A stretch of 40,640 nucleotides of DNA from positions 1 to 40,640 of the forward strand of contig CAWKGV010000018.1 of the NCBI GenBank assembly GCA_963849305.1, read 5' to 3'. A program made the translations under genes and the position numbers. This document shows positions 35,094 to 40,640 of this stretch, in pieces. Source of the stretch: CAWKGV01 sp963849305 (lineage in GTDB: Bacteria > Pseudomonadota > Alphaproteobacteria > Acetobacterales > Acetobacteraceae). The notes under the pieces were generated by a model, which saw only the letters and a list, made by a program, of their open reading frames with translations, made no database searches and had not been told where the DNA came from. Each line of letters opens with the position of its first letter. Positions within the stretch are counted from its first letter, which is position 1.

Positions 35094-36119
35094 TCAGGTC
35101 GCCTTCACCATGGCAGCGTCATATGTTCCGCCGTGACGCAGTACAGCCCACACGATCCACGCCAGTTTGTTGGCCAGCGCTACGATGACCGTGTTCTTGT
35201 GCGCCCTCCCCTACAGCCCTTGTAGCCATTCCCAAGCGGCGTCGTACTCGCCGATAGCGACGGCAGCGCCGCCCGGGCGCCATGCACCAGCAGCTTGCGC
35301 AGATATTTGTTACCACGTTTGCTGATCCCCAGCAGCCGTGGTTCGCCGCCGGTCGTCATCCGCCGCGGTACCAGACCAAGCCAGGCAGCGAGGCCGCGCC
35401 CACGAGCAAACGTGGCGGCACCGCCGACCGCGGCCGCCAGAGCCGTGGCGTTCAACACGCCGATCCCGGGGATGCTTGCCAGGCGGCGGGCGGCTTCATC
35501 GGTCTTGGCCTGGGCAGCGAATTCACCGTCGAACGCCTCGATACGACGGTCCAGGTCACCCCATTCCGCTCGCGTGTCCTGACCAACTAGCGCACTCGTG
35601 GGCTCTGTCGTATTCCTCCCCGTCCAGGATCAGCGCCAGATGTTGCGCGAGCTTGCGTCGCCCTTGCGGGACGGTGATGCCTGGTTCCAGCAGCACGGCG
35701 CGCAGCTGGTTCATCAGTGCCGTCCGCTCGCCGACCAGCCGGTCGCGAACGCGATGCAGGGATTGCATGTCGAGTTGCTCGACACTCTTCAATTCAATGA
35801 ACCGCATCGTCGGTCGCGTTGCCGCCTCGGCGATCGCTTCGGCGTCCCGATCATCGTTCTTCTGTGCCCTCACGTACGGCTGAACATATTCCGGCGACAT
35901 CAGCCGGATCTGATGTCCCTGGTCGCGCAAAATGCGTCCGAGATGGTGCGGGCCACAGCAGGCTTCCATTGCCACCACGCAAGGTGTCAGGTCGGAGGCG
36001 AACTTGACCACGCTGTCCCGCTGCATCCGCCGGCGCATGACAACTTGTCCCGAACCGTCCAGTCCCACCACACTGCGGCTGTTCTCCCCCAGGTCGATCC
36101 CGAGAACCGCGATCTGCAT
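35094..36119 (-). pseudogene. IS110-family transposase, frameshifted
   Basis: The N-terminal DEDD/RuvC-like domain begins at ATG 36119: MQIAVLGIDLGENSRSVVGL, VVAMEACCGPHHLGRILRDQ, VQPYVRAQKNDDRDAEAIAE. The C-terminal transposase domain is found in another frame: GVLNATALAAAVGGAATFAR, GLAAWLGLVPRRMTTGGEPR, LGISKRGNKYLRKLLVHGAR. A third frame gives HKNTVIVALANKLAWIVWAV and the end at TGA 35094-35096. Frame changes are near 35580, 35460 and 35210. IS110 elements move by a bridge-RNA-guided DEDD/Ser mechanism. Sequence of the intron-type reverse transcriptase starts about ten bases beyond the ATG, leaving no room for a 5' bridge-RNA region, so this end is truncated. Confidence 0.87.
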
Positions 36120-36126
36120 GGGCAGT

Positions 36127-36289
36127 GACGGTGGAGGTTCTGAATGCGATCTACCAGGCGGACTTCCTCGGCTTCTCCTACGGATTCCGACCCCGGAAGG
36201 GGGCAGCACGATGCGCTGGACGCACTGGCGATTGGCATTGAGAGCCAGGCGGTGAACTGGATCCTGGACGCCGACATCAAGGGATTCTT
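36127..36289 (+). pseudogene. group II intron reverse transcriptase, 5' piece
   Basis: RT domain residues VEVLNAIYQADFLGFSYGFR, then after a shift in the GGGGG near 36200, QHDALDALAIGIESQAVNWI and LDADIKGF. These are the finger-to-palm blocks of group II intron maturases; the Asp in DADI is the first catalytic aspartate (motif A). The piece ends exactly where the next residues should be FDTIS. The N-terminal 100 or so residues are lost beyond the IS110 end. Confidence 0.85.
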
Positions 36290-36297
36290 GGATCTCG

Positions 36298-36309
36298 CGT
36301 CATAATGCG
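36298..36309. repeat. inner terminal inverted repeat, left end of the recombinase element
   Basis: CGTCATAATGCG matches the reverse complement of 39013-39024 (CGTCATATTCCG) at 10 of 12 positions. It lies eight bases inside the left junction and eight bases before the recombinase stop. Probably a recombinase-binding site or element end. Confidence 0.5.
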
Positions 36310-36316
36310 CCCTGGT

Positions 36317-38530
36317 TCATGAGGTTGGGATAAGCAGTTCGGATTGGCGGGCTATCACCTTGATCCGGAGTCCCTTTTGTTTGCCGCGCATCACGTGGAC
36401 CGCGTCGAGTTCGCCGCGCTTGACACGCTGCAACACGGTCTGTCGCGAAACCCCGAGCGCGCGCATTGCTTCCCGCATGGGCACGAAGCCATCGTCGGCT
36501 TCGCCGCCATTGAAACGGGCGATGAGGTCATCGGTCAAACGGATGCGCCATGGGGCTCCGGGCGTCAGTTGCTCGCCTGCGATGATGCCGTCGTTGAGCA
36601 AGCGATGGAGGGTCGACGGGGCAACGCCGAGCACGATGGCGGCTTTCTTGATCGTCAGCAGTTCGCCGTCGGGCGCGTCGGCTCTCGGCTCAAAGCATCC
36701 AATGTCCCAGTGGCGACGCAGGTTGCCTACGTGACCCGCCTCGAACCGATGACCGTATGCCGTTGTGCGCCCCTGCCGATTGAGGATGCCGGCGATCACG
36801 CTGTCGGGGTAATGGCAGGCGAGGCGGCGAACGAGCGCGATCGTGTCCTCGTCAGTGCGGATCGTGGCCGGCCGCGAGCGCGGCAGCGCCAGGTCGATCT
36901 CGTCGAGCGCGCCGCCTTTCCAGCGGATCGTGAGGTGCGCGGCGGCTTTGTCGCGCTCGACCTTGATGATGACTTCCTCAGTCAGTGCCCGCAGCAACTC
37001 CTTCCTGTCACGTGGTGCGGTGGTTGGGGCGTGCCACACCCTGGCCAGATCGGGCCCGATCGAGAGCAGACGGTCGCGCTCCTCCAGGGAGAGTAAGCGT
37101 GGACGCTCCCGCTCGCGGCGTGCAAGCTCGGCTTTAGCAGCTTCGAGGGCGTTCAAGCCCTTCTCCCACTCGCGCTCGAGTCCGCGAGCAACCAACCGAT
37201 TATCGGGATCCACAGCACGGTATCGGCGCTCGGCGCGCCTCGCTTCGTAGCTCGCTCGTTCGACGCCGAGGCGCCATTGTTTGAGCATGGCCTCGCGATC
37301 TGCTTCGAGCCTTTCGGCGGCGGCGATACTGGCTGCGAGCTTCGCCGGTTCGAGGGCGGCGATGAAGGTCCGTGCGACGGCGTCGTCAATCTGAATGCCG
37401 CCCACATTGAGACAATAGACGCCGCGGCCTTCGACAAGGACCTTGCCGGGGCAATGATAGCCCGCTGACGAATGACGCCCGCGGTAGTGCGTGCGCAGGC
37501 GACGTCCGCAATGGCCGCAGCTGGCGAGGCCCTGCAGCAGGGCGTTACCTTCCCTCACGGCGCCCCCCACCTTGCGTGGCCCCGGGCGCGTGTTTTGCGC
37601 GATCCGCGCCTGATTGGCCTCATAGGTCTGCCAGTCGATGAAGCCCGGATGGTGTTCCGGGATGAGCACCTGCCACTCGGAGCGTGAGAGATGTCGAATG
37701 CGCTTGCGCCGGCCACCCGCGGCATCCAGCATCGTCTCCGTGCGGGTTTTGCCATAGGCATAGGCGCCGGCATAGACCGGATTGGTCAGCACGTGGTGGA
37801 TGGCCGTATAGCTCGCGTCACCCCACCGGATCTCGAATTCCTGATGCATCTGCAGCGGCAAGCTGAGCCCTTCGGAGCGTAACCAGAGCCAGACGCGACG
37901 TACCGAACCGGTCTCTGCAAACTTGGCAAAGACGGCGCGGATAGCCGTCACGACCGCCTCATCCGGGTGGAAGCGGACCTCACCGTCGGCGTCGCCCCAA
38001 AGGAACCCGACCGGCAACCCGCGTCTGAGTTCGCCGCGGGCGGCCTTGTTGCGAATACCGCCGTTCAGACGTGCGCGCAGGACGTGCAGTTCGGCCTCGC
38101 TCATTGTCCCTTTCAATCCGAGCAGGAGCCGGTCATTGAACAGCGCCGGATGATAGAGGCCATCAGCATCGCCGATGAGCGTGTCGCTGAGGCCGGCGAG
38201 ATCGATGAGGCGATGCCAGTCGGCGTTGTTGCGGGCGAGACGCGAAACTTCGAGGCCGAGCACGAGACCGACATGGCCGAGCGCCACTTCGGCAGTGAGG
38301 CGAGCAAATCCCGAGCGGGTGACAGCGCCGGAACCGGAGAGACCGAGGTCCTCGTCGATGACAATGATACGATCATCGGGCCAGCCGAGCTCGCGAGCCT
38401 TGATCTCCAGCGCATATTGCCGGTCCGTCGACTCGCGATCGTGTTCGACCTGTGCGGCGCTCGATTGACGGAGATAGACAATGGCCTGACGGGAGATATG
38501 ACTGGCGGTGATCTTGGAAACTTCATTCAC
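36317..38530 (-). CDS. large serine recombinase with two C-terminal HTH motifs
   Basis: A 737-aa protein starting at GTG 38530, overlapping the stop of the 61-aa gene. The resolvase catalytic domain comes first: AIVYLRQSSAAQVEHDREST (Ser23 the likely nucleophile), LGLSGSGAVTRSGFARL and LVLGLEVSRLARNNADWHRL (catalytic arginines). The recombinase domain covers about residues 170-270 (RRGLPVGFLWGDADGEVRFH). The zinc ribbon is LASCGHCGRRLRTHYRG with Cys338/Cys341 and a second pair further on (YHCPG, VYCLN). A coiled-coil-like charged region follows (EREWEKGLNALEAAKAELAR). The last 110 residues hold two HTH/excisionase-like motifs: TIKKAAIVLGVAPSTLHRLL and MREAMRALGVSRQTVLQRVK. The frame is complete, unlike most mobile genes nearby. 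Confidence 0.9.
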   Translation of the reverse strand: MNEVSKITASHISRQAIVYLRQSSAAQVEHDRESTDRQYALEIKARELGWPDDRIIVIDEDLGLSGSGAVTRSGFARLTAEVALGHVGLVLGLEVSRLARNNADWHRLIDLAGLSDTLIGDADGLYHPALFNDRLLLGLKGTMSEAELHVLRARLNGGIRNKAARGELRRGLPVGFLWGDADGEVRFHPDEAVVTAIRAVFAKFAETGSVRRVWLWLRSEGLSLPLQMHQEFEIRWGDASYTAIHHVLTNPVYAGAYAYGKTRTETMLDAAGGRRKRIRHLSRSEWQVLIPEHHPGFIDWQTYEANQARIAQNTRPGPRKVGGAVREGNALLQGLASCGHCGRRLRTHYRGRHSSAGYHCPGKVLVEGRGVYCLNVGGIQIDDAVARTFIAALEPAKLAASIAAAERLEADREAMLKQWRLGVERASYEARRAERRYRAVDPDNRLVARGLEREWEKGLNALEAAKAELARRERERPRLLSLEERDRLLSIGPDLARVWHAPTTAPRDRKELLRALTEEVIIKVERDKAAAHLTIRWKGGALDEIDLALPRSRPATIRTDEDTIALVRRLACHYPDSVIAGILNRQGRTTAYGHRFEAGHVGNLRRHWDIGCFEPRADAPDGELLTIKKAAIVLGVAPSTLHRLLNDGIIAGEQLTPGAPWRIRLTDDLIARFNGGEADDGFVPMREAMRALGVSRQTVLQRVKRGELDAVHVMRGKQKGLRIKVIARQSELLIPTS

Positions 38531-38708
38531 CGCCCGCCTCCGTCAGCGGTTGGGTCGCGAGCATCCGGGCGATAAGCCGTGCGAGAATCTCGAGCGCCGC
38601 CATGCGAGACGCATCGTCGAGCTGGTCCCATGGTGCCGGAGTGGGCCTTGGCGCCGGGGGGATCGACGGCCGGTCGGACGGATTGAGAATTGGGAGCGTC
38701 AACTGCAT
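38523..38708 (-). CDS. 61-aa companion protein of the serine recombinase
   Basis: ATG 38708; MQLTLPILNPSDRPSIPPAP then a helical end, DDASRMAALEILARLIARML. A proline-rich front and a helix suggest a small binding protein. Its stop (TGA 38523-38525) overlaps the recombinase GTG start, so translation is coupled. Similar short genes accompany related recombinases and transposition genes. Function unknown. The frame is open further upstream to 38903 but overlaps the first gene. Confidence 0.65.
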   Translation of the reverse strand: MQLTLPILNPSDRPSIPPAPRPTPAPWDQLDDASRMAALEILARLIARMLATQPLTEAGGE

Positions 38709-39009
38709 GGCGGCCCTCCATTGGCAAAACGGGCTGGCCGAGTTGGCCATGGAGAGCGTCGAGGACCGTGCGCAGGTGGAGCAAATCGCGGAGCCGGCCG
38801 AGGTCATGTTGTGCTGCGCCGTCGTCGGGCGCAGGCGAACCGCCGCCATCGCCACATTCGTCCCAGTCGGTCCATTTTGCGGGAATGAGCGAGCGGCTGC
38901 CATCCGGCAGGCTAACCAGCAAAAGCGAGACCCCGCGCCGCCGCATGCTGCTGGTCACAGTCAATTGCCGGCCCTCGAAAGCATGGCGCTCCCGGAGGAT
39001 CGTCACCAT
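38527..39009 (-). CDS. DUF5372-like protein, first gene of the recombinase element
   Basis: A 160-aa frame from ATG 39009. The N-terminal 50 residues are a beta-rich core: RHAFEGRQLTVTSSMRRRGV, SLLLVSLPDGSRSLIPAKWT DW. This is the DUF5372 pattern, found in front of recombinases and transposases. A helical piece follows, LGRLRDLLHLRTVLDALHGQ. Homologues would be expected to end near here; the remaining 60 residues overlap the 61-aa gene in another frame and look like read-through. It might bind DNA or the recombinase. Confidence 0.62.
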   Translation of the reverse strand: MVTILRERHAFEGRQLTVTSSMRRRGVSLLLVSLPDGSRSLIPAKWTDWDECGDGGGSPAPDDGAAQHDLGRLRDLLHLRTVLDALHGQLGQPVLPMEGRHAVDAPNSQSVRPAVDPPGAKAHSGTMGPARRCVSHGGARDSRTAYRPDARDPTADGGGR

Positions 39010-39012
39010 TGC

Positions 39013-39024
39013 CGGAATATGACG
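39013..39024. repeat. inner terminal inverted repeat, right end of the recombinase element
   Basis: CGGAATATGACG, the imperfect inverse of 36298-36309. It lies 28 bases inside the right junction and four bases upstream of the ATG of the first gene, so it may also be part of that gene's promoter region. Confidence 0.5.
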
Positions 39025-39050
39025 GTGATGGGTAGTCTGTGGCCGCTTCC

Positions 39051-39970
39051 TTCGACACCATCAGCCATCACTGGATGATGCGGTTCGTGGAACACCGGGT
39101 TGGCGACCGGCGCGTGCTGCGCCTGATCCGCAAGTGGCTGAAGGTTGGCGTGGTGGAGGACGGCGTGCGACACCCGGCGGAGAGGGGCACCCCACAAGGG
39201 GCGGTGATCTCCCCGCTGCTGGCGAACGTGTATCTCCATTACGCCTACGATCTGTGGACCGAGCAATGGCGGCGACGCCATGCGCACGGTGCGATGATCG
39301 TGGTGCGCGGAGCCTGTCCTCGGGCCGGCCATAGGCCGGACCCGTGGGCCGACGACACCGTCGTCGGCTTCGAGCACCGGGCCGATGCTGAACGGTTCCT
39401 GGCGAGCGGATGGCGGCATTCGACCTGGAAATGCACCCCGAGAAGACGCGCCTGATCGAATTCGGCCGCAATGCCGGGTCCGATCGTGCGATCCGCGGGG
39501 AAGGCAAACCGGAGACCTTCAACTTCCTGGGCTTCACTCACATCTGCTCGCGAACGCAACGGGGCCGCTTCCGGCTGTCGCGGCACACGCGGCGCGACCG
39601 CATGCAGGGGAAACTGCTGGAAGTCACCGAGGACCTCCGGCGGCGCTGGCACCAGGACGTGGCCGAACAGGGACGGTGGCTGGGAAGTGTGGTGCGCGGC
39701 TTCTTCGCCTACCACGCCGTGCCGACAACGCGCGAGCCCTGTCGGCATTCCGCCACCATGTCACGGTGCTCTGGCGACGCGCCCTGCGCCGGCGCAGCCA
39801 GCGGGATCGCACGACATGGCCCGATATGGACAGACTGGCGGATCGCTGGCTGCCCAGGCCCCGCATATCCCACCCCTGGCCGCTGCAGCGTTTTCGCGTC
39901 AAACACCCAAGGTGGGAGCCGTATGCGGGAATGCCGGTCGTACCGGTTCTGTGCGGGGGGCGCGCAGTAA
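39051..39970 (+). pseudogene. group II intron reverse transcriptase/maturase, 3' piece
   Basis: Continues FDTISHHWMMRFVEHRVGDR, LRLIRKWLKVGVVEDGV, RGTPQGAVISPLLANVYLHY and then the catalytic box as WADDTVVGFEHRADAERFL instead of YADD. A palindromic insert of about 12 codons (GACPRAGHRPDP) precedes the ADD. A shift near 39410 leads to MAAFDLEMHPEKTRLIEFGR and ETFNFLGFTHICSRTQRGRF; another near 39725 to ARALSAFRHHVTVLWRRALR and QRFRVKHPRWEPYAG; the end is near TAA 39968-39970. The X/maturase region is recognisable but the enzyme is dead. Confidence 0.87.
39321..39344. repeat. palindromic insert next to the RT catalytic motif
   Basis: CGGGCCGGCC-ATA-GGCCGGACCCG forms a 10-bp stem with one bulge and a 3-nt loop. 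Together with short flanks (about 39309-39346) it replaces the codon expected for Tyr of YADD and keeps the frame. It resembles insertion of a small palindromic repeat. Confidence 0.6.
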
Positions 39971-39989
39971 TGCGCGTCCCTACCGCGAT
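39916..39989 (+). ncRNA. group II intron domains V and VI
   Basis: The 34-nt segment 39916-39949 begins GAGCCGTATGCGGGAA and ends CGTACCGGTTC. This is the domain V form GAGCCG...CGGTTC, with an extra C in the lower stem. Domain VI follows after TGTG: a GC stem GGGGCGCGC/GCGCGTCCC with a bulged A at 39982, seven bases before the proposed 3' end GAT (39987-39989), the usual branch-point distance. The splice boundary thus predicted falls exactly at a codon start of the IS256 frame. Its sequence context, after the maturase end, is as expected. Confidence 0.78.
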
Positions 39990-40342
39990 TTATATAGTCA
40001 AACGCTGCGGCATGTGGCTGATCAGTTTCGCCAGAAATGGCCGAAACTGGCGGCGTTCATCGACACGAGCGAGACCGACGTGCTGTCGTACACGGACTTT
40101 CCCGAGCAGCATAGAACCAAGCTGCACAGCACCAATCCATTGGAACGGCTGAACAAGGAGGTAAAGCGGCGCGCCGATGTGGTCGGGATACTTCCCAACC
40201 AGGCGGCCATCATCCGGCTGATCGGCGCCGTGCTGAGGAACAGAACGACGAATGGCACCGCTACATGCAGGTCGAGGCGATGACCGAGCTGAATGTGCCG
40301 CCGACCGAAGCCGAACCGCGACAGATCCGGTGCGCGGCATGA
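39990..40342 (+). pseudogene. IS256-family transposase, 3' exon fragment
   Basis: The last 110 or so residues of a mutator-type DDE transposase: QTLRHVADQFRQKWPKLAAF, IDTSETDVLSYTDFPEQHRT, KLHSTNPLERLNKEVKRRAD (with the catalytic Glu region) and VVGILPNQAAIIRLIGAVL. One missing G near 40237 (CTGAGGAA for CTGGAGGAA) then shifts the frame to EEQNDEWHRYMQVEAMTELN, with the stop at 40340-40342. The 5' exon is not in the window. Confidence 0.85.
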
Positions 40343-40640
40343 CCGACCAGTGCTTTGCCCTTCCCGCCAACAGCCGTGGGCTGCGAGCGACAGACTGCGG
40401 CGTCAACGGCACCAATAAATACCCAACGCTCGGCCGGGACGCCGCGGTCAAGCCCCGCAGCCGGGCAGCGGTGTGCCGAAGGCGCAGGGCTTATTGGCCG
40501 GGCATGATCTGAGCCAGATTTCAAGCTGACGCACTACCCGCCACGCAGCCCGCTTGATTTCATTGTCCCGCTACAGGCGATCCTGCTCTGATACCAGCCG
40601 CCTACGTAATGACCGCTTGCGCCCATGGCCGGGATGCGAT
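40343..40640. other. 298 bp at the window end without a recognisable gene
   Basis: Short frames on both strands show no family likeness. It probably holds the downstream end of the IS256 element and flanking DNA. GC falls slightly after 40510. Nothing else is seen. Confidence 0.5.

Larger units (their letters stand above)
36290..39052. mobile_element. serine-recombinase element of about 2.76 kb inserted in the intron RT
   Basis: The inserted DNA separates ATTCTT (ending 36289) from CGACACC (starting 39053). CTT is present at both junctions (36287-36289 and 39050-39052), fitting a small crossover core or duplication. Three minus-strand genes fill it in overlapping order: DUF5372-like gene, 61-aa gene, 737-aa recombinase. 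Short inverted repeats near both ends are listed separately. There is no cargo beyond these genes. Large serine recombinases integrate by cutting both strands at a 2-bp core, which fits clean junctions. Confidence 0.8.
36127..39989 (+). mobile_element. degenerate group II intron, interrupted and 5'-truncated
   Basis: Formed by the two halves of a group II intron reverse transcriptase (36127-36289 and 39051-39970) plus RNA domains V and VI (39916-39989). The 5' part, including domain I and the intron start, is absent; IS110 sequence takes its place. Inside lies the serine-recombinase element 36290-39052. Joining 36289 to 39053 restores the RT core ADIKGFFDTISHHWMMRF. The 3' end abuts in-frame IS256 transposase codons, so the intron seems to have sat in that gene. 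Confidence 0.8.

Noticed and set aside
36317..39009. Retron or diversity-generating retroelement reading of the RT region
   Set aside because: RT blocks, maturase end and domain V/VI fit a group II intron; no msr/msd or template/variable repeats were seen.

Overview
GC-rich DNA of alphaproteobacterial type. The evidence is GC-rich codon use throughout, an oxalate/formate-family antiporter, catabolic CoA gene sets, and dispersed GC-rich palindromes of a kind common in Rhodospirillales/Rhizobiales genomes. I cannot name a genus. No rRNA, tRNA or CRISPR array was seen.

Layout. (A) 1-5840 is a run of frameshifted genes: a gamma-glutamyltransferase, an ArsR regulator overlapping a tandem AHSA1-domain gene, a TAXI-type TRAP binding protein and a family-5 ABC binding protein. 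Their amino-acid motifs are well kept but the reading frame changes repeatedly. (B) 5868-14366 is mostly intact: an OFA-family MFS antiporter, a broken ABM-like stub, YraN, a 2-oxoglutarate/Fe(II) hydroxylase with a thioredoxin-like N-terminus, a glycine-zipper lipoprotein, an FkbH-like HAD protein, a class-III aminotransferase/aminomutase and a small deazaflavin-type reductase. (C) 14415-15996 is a vanadium haloperoxidase cut up by many frameshifts. (D) 16227-24514 is a CoA-ester catabolic cluster: acyl-CoA ligase (one frameshift), two acyl-CoA dehydrogenases, a thiolase-fold protein and a DUF35 partner, then on the other strand a MaoC hydratase and a two-subunit CoA-transferase. A PIN toxin-antitoxin pair sits between the two halves. 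The gene set resembles the dehydrogenase/hydratase/retro-aldolase module of steroid side-chain degradation.

(E) 24658-34518 is a defence and toxin-antitoxin region: a DUF4258/DUF2283 pair, a small membrane protein, a type III-like restriction-modification pair (Mod intact, Res with one N-terminal frameshift), a truncated HTH antitoxin, a 3' piece of a lipoamide dehydrogenase, a Uma2-type nuclease, a tyrosine integrase remnant and an Xre/MbcA-RES pair. (F) 34635-40342 is a nest of mobile elements: an IS1634-like fragment, a frameshifted IS110 transposase, and a degenerate group II intron. The intron's reverse transcriptase is split at its FFDT motif by a roughly 2.76-kb element. That element carries an intact 737-aa large serine recombinase and two small companion genes. 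The intron's domain V/VI lie at 39916-39989, directly followed in frame by the 3' part of an IS256-type transposase gene, which appears to be the original intron target.

Dispersed palindromes. Two related families, four copies in total, lie at gene ends. Two copies are translated into the C-termini of the FkbH-like and Mod proteins. Many frameshifts fall in G or C runs, so recent pseudogenisation and residual sequencing error both remain possible. Their clustering in some genes while long neighbours stay open is itself informative. The most notable system is the nested intron/serine-recombinase arrangement; the ligase/dehydrogenase/DUF35 cluster is the most interesting metabolic unit.
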